64,000 nt of DNA, taken from the NCBI RefSeq assembly GCF_010389155.1, contig NC_057764.1, forward strand, positions 13,888,001-13,952,000. Direction: 5' to 3'. This DNA comes from Erigeron canadensis. Taxonomy: Eukaryota > Streptophyta > Magnoliopsida > Asterales > Asteraceae. Of the stretch, positions 10,543 through 19,711 are shown piece after piece; position 1 is the first letter of the stretch, and every line of letters starts with the position of its first letter. Made by a program: the position numbers and the translations under genes. The notes under the pieces were generated by a model. That model was given only the letters and a program-made list of their open reading frames with translations, was not told the DNA's origin and did no database searches.

Positions 10543-11661
10543 TGATGCTTAAAACACGCAATAACTCAAGCACAGTGGAAATTAAACAAAACGGAATTAG
10601 ATATTTTTTTATTTTCTGGATTTTATTAAATAAACAACAAAACAAGACGATAAATAAAATGATAGATAAAAGAATCCACCACCAAGATTCGTAAAGGCCA
10701 AGCCGCCGGAACCATGGATAAAGGAAACACTCCAACCCACCACTATGTTTGATAAAGGTCTAGCCACCACAAACACAGATAAAGGAATCGAAGATTTAAG
10801 ATCTCACCATTATATTTGATAAAGGATGAACCACCACAAATATAGATAAAGGGATCACTCCAAACCACCAAGATCAAAGATCTATAAAAGTAAATGAAGA
10901 TTTTGGATAAGAAATAGAGGCTGCTCTATTAATTTCATTCAACAACATAATATGCCCTTACAAAAAGGAATACAACTCCTATTTATAGCCACATAAACTA
11001 TTTCCTAGGAGTTATCAAAATAATAATAAAATAATCTAAAGGTTGTCATGTGCAAAGGATAACCACTAATTTATTAGCCAATGAGAAATGGACAGATAAA
11101 GCTTCTAGAAAGATTCCTTTTGCAAGAGGGCCCACAAACCGTTAGAAATACCATGGGCACTCATTCCTTTGTTGTCATCTTCTTTGGACAGCTGTCATCC
11201 TTCCTTTATTGGACCCCACAAGTGCAGTCAGGACACTTTATTAAGGTAACTGGAAAAATCTAAAATCTGGACTTCAACTGGAGATGTATATCTGGAGCAT
11301 TCATCTGGAGACTGGAACTGGTCACTAGAGAGCTTTAGTGGATTGGAGTACTTCAGTGGAGACTTTCTCTGATGGATTTCTAAGGGTGGTATCTGGAGCT
11401 TCTTGCCACTGGAGAAGTGTTACAACTAGAGACTGAGCTTGCTCAGTAAACACTTGTCTGAAATTCGCTATCGCTGGCAGAATTAACATGGCTTGCTCAG
11501 ATGGCATCAAGGCCTCAGAATTCAACTCAGAAATGGACTTCAACTCAGATTTTAACTTCATTTCAGAATCTTTTTTTTCCTCAGAAATTTTGGTCACTTC
11601 AATTGTTTTGCTCCGCTCACTAACAAGGGCCAGTTCAGCGAGTCTGGACAATTCCGCATCA
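10543..11661 (-). repeat. Gyp1 5' LTR
   Basis: 1,119 bp, beginning TGATG and ending CATCA on the plus strand, followed by the AAGTT duplication at 11662-11666. It is longer than the 3' LTR because it keeps about 83 bp near 11415-11500. It has an open frame on the minus strand (11325-11661) matching the LTR-coded tail of the polyprotein. Confidence 0.9.
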
Positions 11662-11666
11662 AAGTT
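11662..11666 (+). repeat. Target-site duplication of Gyp1, right copy (AAGTT)
   Basis: AAGTT directly after the CATCA end of the LTR, matching 5074-5078. Confidence 0.9.
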
Positions 11667-12039
11667 GGTCTTCAAAGAGGCAGAATTGTGTATCCACATC
11701 TAGTGCAGAAGCTGAATATGTTGCTGCAGCTAGCTGTTGTTCACAAGTTCTTTAGATAAAGACACAATTAACTGACTATGGATTTCAGTTTGAGAGAATT
11801 CCCATCTACTGTGACTTTAGAGTGCCATTGCTATATCCTGCAATCCTGTTCAGCATACTAAAACCAAGCACATAGATGTTCGCTACCATTTTATTAAATT
11901 TCATGTTGAGAAAGGTAACATCAAACTCTATTTTTTCCCCACTGACTACCAGCTGGCTGACGTTTTCACTAAACCACTGGATGAACAAAGGTTCAACTTT
12001 CTCAAAACCAAAATTGGCATGCTAGATTTACAAACTTGA
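11667..12039 (+). pseudogene. pol: Cop1 pol: RNase H, second half
   Basis: Continues Cop1 RNase H after the gypsy insertion: a STSSAEAEYVAAASCC motif (catalytic Glu), then YCDF, KTKHIDVRYHF, PTDYQLADVFTKPLDEQRF and a final KIGMLDL before TGA at 12037-12039. A TAG at 11753-11755 replaces Trp, and a frameshift near 11810 breaks the middle. The end of this block is the true end of Cop1 pol. Confidence 0.85.
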
Positions 12040-13012
12040 TTGCTTTAGTGCTATGTATTCTATGTTCGTTTTATGTTTCAAACATTGATGTGTTTTACTT
12101 GTTATTACATGCAATGTTTGAGGGGGAGAAAAAGGATAGAATGCATGATTTTAGGGGGAGTTTGTAAATTAATTTTTTTTAACCTTTATGCTTAATTCGA
12201 GGGGGAGTATGCAAATGCATGTAAATATTTGTGTTTTTATTTTTGTTTGTTATGTTGTGTTTATATTTTACTTTCATTTGTGTGTTTTTGTTCTAAAATT
12301 TGAAAATCAAATACAAAATTAGAAAAGATAAAAAGACAAAAAGATTTTTTTTTATGTTCTCATTTTTTTATTATTTTATTTTTCTGTTTTTTTAAAGCCC
12401 AAGATAGTTTTTTTTTTTATATACCCAAAAAGAAGAGGAGCCCAAATTGTTTACACAAGCCCAAATTGTTGCTTAGCCCACGAAGGTTTGAAAGCCCATC
12501 AGGCAATCAGGGTAGACACGCGGGTCATACCCAGACCTATGACCCGAGTTTGAATTTAAAAGGGAAAAGGAAGGGGCGGGGCTCATTAATATTTTTCAAA
12601 TTCAAAACAAAATCTTTATTTTCTATCATCATCATCCGATCATTTTCTTCTAAAAATTGTATATAAGTTTGTTGATTAGTTTGGGTTGTTTCTTTGGAGA
12701 GTTGTGTTTTCTAAGTGTTTCTAAGTCCATTTCATCTCCTTTCATCATCAAATCATCGAGTTTTAAAGGTAGAAATCCTTGATTCTTATTTGATTACAAA
12801 CTGTTTGATTAAATGCATGTATGAACTAATCTTGTTTCTTGTGAGTTATGTGATGTTTTGATGTATTGTTTGATGAACTTAGTTGCATGTTTAGGCTGTA
12901 TAAGTGTTGTTTATCACTTTAATCTGTTCTTTTTCTCAATTGATTAAGATTTTTGGGTTGGGATTTGATGGTTTGGGTGAATTCTGGAAATGGGTTTGAT
13001 TTTGTTCTAAGT
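12040..13012 (+). other. Cop1 post-pol spacer with PPT-like boxes
   Basis: Non-coding, T-rich. Three purine boxes stand at about 12119-12130 (GAGGGGGAGAAA), 12151-12161 (TAGGGGGAGTT) and 12199-12209 (CGAGGGGGAGT). Sireviruses are known for several PPT-like units outside the true PPT. No frame or RNA gene is visible in the rest. Confidence 0.5.
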
Positions 13013-14013
13013 GCCGAGGTGTTTGCTCGACAATTAATACAAGTGTCAACGGTCATCTTGAAACCTTCATAATTTCTGGGCTTGTAAATATCTATCTTTA
13101 ATAAAGGATGCCGAGATGTTTGCTCGGCAAACAAGTGTTTTCATAAATTTCTTTCAAGTGTTTTTCAACTATATGCAGAGCTCTTTACTCGGCATACTTT
13201 AAAAGTGTTTAACCTGACCTTTAAACTTTCACAAGGGATAAATAACATGATCATAATTGCCATTTGCCGAGATATTTGCTCGATAAACCATTGATTTCTC
13301 AAAACCCATTCAAAGGACTTCAAATGAATGCAGAGTTTTGACCTCGACTCCTTCCAGTGTTTTATGAAAATTTTTCCAAAGTACTAAAGTTCTCATTTGC
13401 AGAGCATTTTGCTCGGCAAATCAATATAAATCTTTTTCAAAATACATTATTTATAGAACTCTGTACTTGAATCCCTTCGTGAGTTTTCCTTGAAATAATT
13501 TTCATAAGTTTTTCTTGAATAAAGCTGTTTGCAGAGCTTTAAGCTCGACAAACAACACATTTTACATGAAAATTTTTCTAAGTCATTTTGAACCATTTGC
13601 AGAGCAATAAGCTCGGCAAATCACAATTTTCCTTGAAAAAGTTTCTAAGTCACATTTTTTCAATTTATACTATTTGCAGAGCATTTTGCTCGGCAAACAG
13701 TTAAAATCTCTTCAAAAATGACTTGAAACTAATTTTTCCTTGAAATAATCCTTTATCAATTGGCAACATTCTTGTTGTTTAATCAAAAGGATTTTTCATA
13801 TATATTCAAAGTGAAGTCCTATCTATTTGTTCTATACGCCGAGGTATTTGCTCGGCATATCATAGACTTCATATACATTCCTTCTATCTGCCGAAGTTTA
13901 TGCTCGGCAAATTTTACAAGTTACACAAAAGTTGTTTCAACACCATTTTCCATACTTGTAATGTTTCTGCACAAAACATTTTCCTTTTATACTATATGCC
14001 GAGCTTGCTCGGC
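13013..14013 (+). repeat. Array of 12 short hairpins (GCCGAG...CTCGGC) in Cop1
   Basis: Twelve copies of a roughly 19-base unit GCCGAG or GCAGAG, 5-7 variable bases, then CTCGGC or CTCGAC. Copies start near 13013, 13110, 13175, 13266, 13330, 13399, 13531, 13599, 13676, 13838, 13890 and 13998. Perfect 6-bp arms are seen at 13110, 13838 and 13998. Several units are followed by AAA and a T-rich stretch. Spacing is 50 to 160 bases and the sequence between units is not repeated, so this is neither a simple tandem repeat nor a CRISPR array. It ends about 400 bases before the aORF start. Confidence 0.85.
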
Positions 14014-14130
14014 AAACACCTCATTTTGTCAAATTTGCTTTATTGTCAAAAACTCTTGTCTATGTCTATTTTATTAGATGTGAATGTGTTATATGTGGGT
14101 CAATTTATAGTTTTCATGAGTATTAGGGTG

Positions 14131-14270
14131 AGAAGCAATGTATTGAACGCCTTTGTGTACTACCATTGTTATCTTATCTTTCAATACTTATGTGATTCTA
14201 TAAATTGTAATGTTTTCTTATATATAGGTTGAGAAGCAAGGTATTGAACGCCTTTGTGTACTACCGCTGT
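14131..14270 (+). repeat. Duplicated GAACGCCTTTGTG motif, Cop1
   Basis: GAACGCCTTTGTGTACTACC occurs at 14145-14164 and again at 14246-14265, each preceded by GAGAAGCAA and followed by a TGTT box. The core GAACGCCTTTGTG also occurs twice in the matching spacer of Cop4 (34049 and 34117). Function unknown. Confidence 0.8.
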
Positions 14271-14423
14271 TGTCTCATACTTAATATATGTACGAAACAT
14301 TGTGTTTGTGAAAATAATGTGTCCAATTAGTTATACTGTGTATTTTTTTTTTGTGATGTCTAAAGTTGTTTTTGTTGTCAAATTTTGGTCAATTTAGTTT
14401 CATTTCAGGTATTTCTTAAAAAA

Positions 14424-15251
14424 ATGTCTATGTTTGAAAAAGGTGCCTCAATGAAAATGTAAGCTAATCAAGCTTTGCACATCCCATTTGCATCAAAATT
14501 CCCAATCATCACTGAAATTTTGAATCACCATCCACTGAACATAGCTCTCACTAATGGAGCTATAGTTCCAGAAAAGTATGTCTTCGACTTATGGGAATCT
14601 ATTGTGTACACAAAGGCTAACAAAAGAAAGAAGTCTGAAGACTACTTCCAATATACATTGGAATCTGAAGGAAAGTACTATCTACGCAAATTTAATCTGG
14701 AACAGTTCAGATCAACCTTAGGGTTTCTTGAACAAGAAGAATATGAAGAACTGCCATATGTTGAAGAAATGTTGGTTGCAGTTCAAGCCCTTGGATATGA
14801 AAGGGAATTGGGATCTTTGAGAGATTTTAAGAGAATGAATGTCGCTACTCTTTGGGACACCATGTACAATGTCTTGAATACATGCTTGATGCCCTCCTAG
14901 AAAGGGATTGATGCAATGACAAAACATTCATTGTCATTATATTATGTAGTCATCTACAATGTGGAGTGTGACTATGCCAAGATTATCTGGGAGAAGATGG
15001 CACAAGTGGTTAAAGCCAAAGACAAGCAAGATAAGAAATACATCCCATACATCAGATTCATCACGTTGTTTATTGAAGATGTTCTTGATTCTACTGATGT
15101 AATCCCCAAGTTAGATGACTCTTTCAAATGTGTCATTGCCATGTATAAGTCCAATCTAAGAGGCACAGGAAGTGATCTTGCCAAACCTTTTCCCATTCCA
15201 CCATTTTTACTAAATTTTGTACCGGCTAACAGTCCCCATCTTAGGACATAA
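14424..15251 (+). pseudogene. Cop1 aORF, N-terminal conserved domain
   Basis: Starts at ATG 14424, ten bases after a pyrimidine tract ending in CAG. A TAA at 14460 interrupts it, but the frame continues in phase to 14900; the rest is in another frame (14916-15251). Motifs shared with the aORFs of Cop2, Cop3 and Cop4 are a FPIITEILNHHPL-type start, VPEKYVFDLWES, FNLEQFRSTLGF, a VQALGYE box, LWDTMYNVLNTCL and CDYAKIIWEKM, then YIPYIRFITLFIE. No similarity to an enzyme is recognised and no membrane segment is seen. The position resembles that of the env-like ORF of SIRE elements. Confidence 0.6.
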
Positions 15252-15308
15252 AGAGAGTGGTTAGACACAGTTCTAGGATCTGAAAGCCGACAGACTCCTA
15301 CTCCAACT

Positions 15309-16798
15309 GTGCATAGGTCGCTAAGTGAGGGTCCTAGGATAACTAAAAGAAAAAGAGGGGATAGAGGAGAGGGGACTGTTAAGCAACCAAGGAGGAAAGC
15401 TAAAAGAGTATCATTTGAAACTCCTATCACACCAACTATCTCTTCTTCTCAAACAACACCACCACCATCACAATCAACACAATCAATTCCTACAACACCT
15501 TCTACACCACTTCCTTCTATTTCTTCTCCGATTCAACCAATTCTTTCTCCACCACAATTATCCACAATTCTTGAAACCACATTAAACATTCCCACTCCCA
15601 TTCCTGGGAAAAGATTAAAAATGCAAGCTTGAAGGATTAAATCTAAATCTGGTTTGTTAAAACTTACAAAGAAGAAGCACGAGAAGAGACACTCTGCTTC
15701 ATCTTCTAGCTTGCAGAGAGATGAGTCGGGTACACTTGATATTGATCAATCTTTTGGTACCTCGACAGATTTTGATAAAGAACATATCACACAAACCATA
15801 GCTAGTGTGATATCAGATGTTAATTATGAGGAACAAGGCACTGAGATGAGGTTGTGCCGGAGGTACAAGGAGGGAATGATGGAGGGGTTGAAAATACCCG
15901 AGAGGTTGAGAGGTATGGGCTAGGACAAGGGCAAAAAGAAAACATTAGCCCTCCAATAGAAGAAACCAATGAGTCTAGCCGGGATGACAACCCTAGGGTA
16001 GAAGTTGAGAGCTCCCCACTCTTGTATGCACAAACATCTCCCAACCATTCTGACTCCTCACAACAGGAGTTAGTCTCACAAAGGCACGGGGAACAACCAC
16101 GCTCACCACACTCTCCTCATTTGGAGGATGAGAGAGTTGAAATAAGAGAGGACCAGCCCCACCTCTCGCCTTCATTTCGTGCACAAGAGTCTAGTTCTCC
16201 CAGGGACACGAACCTGCATGCTCAGTTTAGTACTGATACCGGAACAAGCGGAGAGGGACCCACTTTGTGTGACCCTCTAGGACAGCTTGGAAGTCCTGCC
16301 TTAGCTAACATCATGCCAGCTTTAGCAACAGGCAAAAGTTCTCACACCGAGACTGAGAGACAGTATGAACGCCAAGGTGACACTGTTGTTTCTCAGGATC
16401 AACCTGAGACTATATTAACGGGCATTCTCAGTGACCCCGGTGTTGTGACTGGTGTTACCCAACAAGTCCCGGACAGTGATTTATCACAGTCTAGGACACA
16501 CCTTGATTCTGGTTGTGAAGCCATTGAATCTCAAACTGCTGGTGAGGGTTTACCCCAAGGATCTGCAAGAAATCCTGAAACAGTTTCGGTTGGTTTAGGT
16601 CACACCACCAGTGTGCCAACAACCTCCGGGTTGGTTCCACCATCTATACAAACACCAACACCACTTCAAACAACAACAACACCCCAACAAACTTCATCAA
16701 CCTCAAAACAACAAGACAAAGACAACACATGCAACCATTTACTAAATATCTTGAGGGCTGAAGGTGAAAGCATAAATATGATTGATAGGGGGTGTTGA
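15309..16798 (+). pseudogene. Cop1 aORF, basic and Ser/Pro/Thr-rich hinge
   Basis: Low-complexity protein-like sequence in three successive frames (15309-15632, 15654-15923, 15854-16798). It begins with a basic cluster ITKRKRGDRGEG that could be a nuclear localisation signal, then a Thr/Ser/Pro-rich stretch, then a long polar region rich in Ser, Gln, Glu and Asp. The switches between frames show small indels. It joins the conserved N-domain with the coiled-coil part. No domain recognised. Confidence 0.45.
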
Positions 16799-17693
16799 AT
16801 GCTCTGGAGTTGAGGGAAAGAGAATTACAGATGCAAGTCAAGTTGAAGCTTTGAAAGAGCAAGTACAATCTCAGAAGGCTGAATATGATGCCAAACTTGC
16901 TGCTTTTGAGTTAAGGTTAATTGCTCTTGAGTCTTGCCGACCGGACTCGGTTTCTACCAGACGGGATGATCCTAATTCCGATGATCACCCCGAGGGGGAG
17001 AACCAAGGAGATGGTCAAGCTAATGTAGATAAGACTTCGGAAAGAGTTGAAGAAACAATGGTTGATGTAGAGATGGGGGAAAGGAATGAAGGTGGAAATG
17101 TTGATATGGTTGAGGATGATCAAGCTGAGTTAGATAGATTAGCCGAGTGTAGGGCTAGATCTGATGAAATGTGGAAAGGACTTGGTTTGAATGTTGAGGA
17201 AATTGAAAATGCTGAACAAATGGAGGAAATAAGGAAAAGGTTGGAATAGGTGTTTGGGATGGGAGAGATAGAAGGTGAGGAGGAAGAAAATGAGTTTATT
17301 GATAAAGATGTAGTTGATGAGGCTTTAATAGAATTTGCTGAAGGAGAGGCTGACGCAGAAGTAACTAAAGACAACATAGTGTTGAATGTTTCGGAATTTG
17401 TTGAGACTCAAAAATCAATTGATGAACCAGTGTTTGAAGAATTTGCTGATCTTGATTATTTTACCACTGGTACTTCAGGAAGAAATGAAGCTGAAGAGTC
17501 AACAATTCCATCTGTGTCTACTCCGAAGCAATACTCTTTTAATGATTTTGAAGGGTTTGATGAGCTAAGAAAAACTCCAGATGCTGTCTCTCAAGATTTC
17601 AAAAAGTCTACATTTAAACAAGTGTTAAGAGAAGCTATCATTTCTGAAGAAGAACCACTTCCCGACTACTTCCCTACAGAACTGACCGAATAA
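16782..17693 (+). pseudogene. Cop1 aORF, coiled-coil and acidic region
   Basis: A coiled coil (EALKEQVQSQKAEYDAKLAAF, about residues 23-42 of the first frame) is followed by a long Glu/Asp-rich region. The stop at 17247-17249 is followed directly by another frame in the same style (17250-17693). Cop4 has a comparable coil after its hinge at 36654, which supports an equivalent layout of the aORF proteins. The function is unknown; oligomerisation through the coil is an inference. Confidence 0.45.
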
Positions 17694-17705
17694 CAATGGA
17701 ACTTC

Positions 17706-18652
17706 GTGAATAGGGGGTACTTCCTCAGAGATCAAGCTAGAATGGTTGCGCTTGGTATTAAGCCAAAACAAGCTGCAATCAAGTCAAGATTCTTGGAAGA
17801 AAGAGCATTTCCAATCTTCTGCGGAGCTACTAAGGTTGTCAAAGTGGGAAGACCGGAATTTGCTGCTATGTACAAGTTAAAGGATCCAAAACAAGTTGAA
17901 GAATACAAATCTCTCCTTAAACTTGCCTGATAGCTACAATCCAAGTATTCTTGAAGATCAAAGGAAGTACAAGATTGTGGTGCTAATCAGAGTGGTCTTG
18001 ACAAGAAAGACTCAAATCTCGATACCTTGTTTATGTCAAGAGAGAGAATGGATTGATTTATAGATTCAATGAAGCTCATTTCAAACTTCTGTCGGTTGAT
18101 GACGTAATTTTCCTCTACAACCACTATGTGAATGCTATTCAAAGATATCATGAAGATCTGATTCCCTTTGATGCAATAAAGAGATACATGTCTAACGTCA
18201 TTCACCATGCATCATTGGAAGATTTTCAGATTGGGTTTGAATATTGGTTATGTTCTCGAGAAACCAACACTTAGTGTAGTATTTCTTAACGGCAAGAAAA
18301 GAAGATCTTTCTTAAAACGTGCAATCTTGCGTCTTACTCTGATGGAACCCTTGAATTCTATAAGAATGTGCTGTTTTGCTTATCCGAAGATCAAGAGTCA
18401 GATCAGAAGAAAGCTCTACTTGATAAAGTAATCAGCAAGATTGATAAGAGGCTGGGTTTCAGAGAGAGTATTAGAATGTTAAGGGAAGCAAAGAATGTTA
18501 AGAAATCCAAGTACATTGAGAGGAGAAGAGGAGGATGTTGGATCAAGTATGAACCTAGTAATGTTTTGGGACCACACAACATTCCTCCAAAAAATTATGA
18601 AGCAAAAATGGTGGTCCCCGAAGATAAACCTGAAGGTGACAACTGGTTCTAG
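17706..18652 (+). pseudogene. Cop1 aORF, C-terminal region
   Basis: Three frames in succession: 17706-17930 (ARMVALGIKPKQAAIKSRFLE), 18053-18274 (FKLLSVDDVIFLYNHYVNAI) and 18368-18652 (LLDKVISKIDKRLGFRE, ending GDNWF). The last block ends in TAG about 80 bases before the PPT, so it is the true C-terminus. Asteraceae-type retroelement proteins with comparable endings are familiar to me as unnamed hypothetical proteins. At least three indels break it. Confidence 0.45.
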
Positions 18653-18729
18653 CATCCACATGAGAAAAGACCAAGGACTCGAGCTTAAAGACTGTTGAAT
18701 CTTGGATACATTTTTGACAAATCACTACT

Positions 18730-18740
18730 ATGGGGGAGAT
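18730..18740 (+). promoter_or_regulatory. Cop1 polypurine tract
   Basis: ATGGGGGAGAT directly precedes the TGTTAG start of the 3' LTR. Confidence 0.8.
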
Positions 18741-19018
18741 TGTTAGAAATATAATTTCTAGTAGTTGATTTGTATGTTTATAATATTTTGTACTTATTTG
18801 TATTTCTCATAAGTATGGAAGGGGGACTAGTGTAAATTGTATAGGAAGTATATAAAGCCCCTTCCATAACTTTGAATTGTAACTTTAACACATTTTCATG
18901 CTATCCAATCTTTCCACACTCTTACTTTTCTCCCTCGGCATCTACACACACTAACACACACACAACCTCCATTAACACACACTAAAATACATAGTTAAGC
19001 TCAGTTACATACATTACA
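18741..19018 (+). repeat. Cop1 3' LTR, 278 bp
   Basis: Starts TGTTAGAAAT after the PPT and ends ATTACA. Near the start AGAAAT-ATA-ATTTCT is a perfect small palindrome. It has a TATA box at 18849. Immediately right of it the Cop2 RT frame resumes (LKRFGMED), with ATATT as probable TSD. The LTR is unusually short for a Sirevirus, so the right boundary is set by the start of Cop2 coding and not by a second LTR. Confidence 0.65.
18849..18856 (+). promoter_or_regulatory. TATA box in the Cop1 LTR
   Basis: TATATAAA followed by GCCCC inside the LTR, in the sense of the element. In a 5' LTR copy it would drive the genomic RNA. Confidence 0.55.
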
Positions 19019-19021
19019 ATA

Positions 19022-19711
19022 TTGAAACGATTTGGAATGGAAGATACTTCACCGATGGATACTCCTATACAAAAGAACCATCAACTTGGAATGTTCACGT
19101 TTAATGATACTGAAGTTGATCCTACTCGCTACAGGGCCATGATAGGTTCATTGATGTATCTTACAGCATCAAGACCGGATATCATGTTTGCGGTTTGTTT
19201 GTATGCACGTTATCAATCGTGTCCGAGAGAAAGCCATATGAAAGCTGTTAAACGAATTCTTCGCTACCTTAAAGGTCAACCAGTGCTGGGACTCTGGTAT
19301 TCGATTGAGGGAGATTTTGAGTTCGTGAGTTATCAGATGCAGATTATGGTGGCTGCAACTTCGATAGGAAATCGACTTCAGGTGGATGTCAGTTTTTGCT
19401 ATTTCACAGTAGACTTCTGTTGCTAAGCACAGTAGGACTAAGCACATAGACATAAGGTTTCTGTTAAGCACATAGACACAGGTGGATGAAATACCAACTG
19501 CCATGTATCCATTACCAATAATCCTGTTAAGCACAGTAGGACTAAGCACATAGACATAAGGTTTCATTTTATTCGTGATTGTGCTGAAAAGAAATTAATA
19601 GTCCTAGAAAAGGTGCCAAGTGACTTTAATTTAGCTGATCTGTTCACTAAGGCTTTCGACCGAACTCGTTTCGAGTTGCTAGTCCAATTGATTGGAATGA
19701 GAAATCTATAG
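19022..19711 (+). pseudogene. pol: Cop2 pol: RT end and RNase H
   Basis: Begins KRFGMEDTSPMDTPI, then MIGSLMYLTASRPDIMF, YARYQSCPRESHMKAVKRI and LRYLKGQPVLGLWY. The RNase H start is damaged (the SDAD motif is out of frame) and the middle is scrambled with duplications. The final part, KTKHIDIRFHF-like, then DFNLADLFTKAFDRTRFELL and IGMRNL, is readable and ends in TAG at 19709-19711. Cop1 cut off everything upstream of this block. Confidence 0.8.
19424..19564 (+). repeat. 37-bp duplication inside Cop2 RNase H
   Basis: Bases 19424-19460 recur identically at 19528-19564. A CAGGTGGATG box is repeated as well (19379 and 19484). The RNase H order is scrambled between the copies, which points to slippage or template switching within the gene. 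Confidence 0.8.

Larger units (their letters stand above)
5079..11661 (-). mobile_element. Gyp1: complete Ty3/gypsy element, CRM-like chromovirus suspected
   Basis: 6,583 bp on the minus strand with two LTRs (10543-11661 is 5', 5079-6114 is 3'), PBS for initiator tRNA-Met, PPT and 5-bp TSDs AAGTT. The internal order Gag, PR, RT, RH, INT is the gypsy order (integrase last). LTR ends are TGATG and CATCA. The integrase C-terminal frame runs on into the 3' LTR and lacks a recognisable chromodomain; both traits, with the LTR ends, fit what I recall of the centromeric CRM lineage. Several frameshifts and stops make it non-autonomous. Confidence 0.92.
1..19018 (+). mobile_element. Cop1: Sirevirus-like Ty1/copia element, 5' end off window, split by Gyp1
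   Basis: A copia element read on the plus strand in the order gag, PR, INT, RT, RH, long spacer, aORF, PPT, 3' LTR. The 5' LTR, PBS and first part of gag lie left of base 1. Bases 5079-11661 are a younger gypsy insertion inside the RNase H gene, and removing them restores the RH motif order. The large coiled-coil gag, extra ORF after pol and several PPT-like boxes suggest the SIRE/Maximus (Sirevirus) lineage. The right end abuts the RT of another copia element (Cop2) at 19019, with ATATT as the probable TSD. Pol carries several stops and frameshifts, so this copy is dead. Confidence 0.85.

Noticed and set aside
5079..11661. tRNA gene at the TGGTATCAGAGC sites
   Set aside because: Only the 12-18 base complement of the tRNA 3' end is present, next to the LTR, with no cloverleaf; they are primer-binding sites.
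13013..14013. CRISPR array
   Set aside because: Units are palindromic and about 19 bases, spacing runs from 50 to 160 bases, units vary, and the setting is a plant retroelement; no cas genes are present.
15854..16798. Ser/Gln-rich frame as a prion-like or mucin-type host protein
   Set aside because: It is the hinge part of the Cop1 aORF, in line with similar low-complexity hinges in Cop3 and Cop4.
14475..18652. Host gene with several exons
   Set aside because: The pieces lie between a pol gene and a PPT/LTR in the same sense, are joined by indels and not by GT-AG borders, and recur in three other elements.
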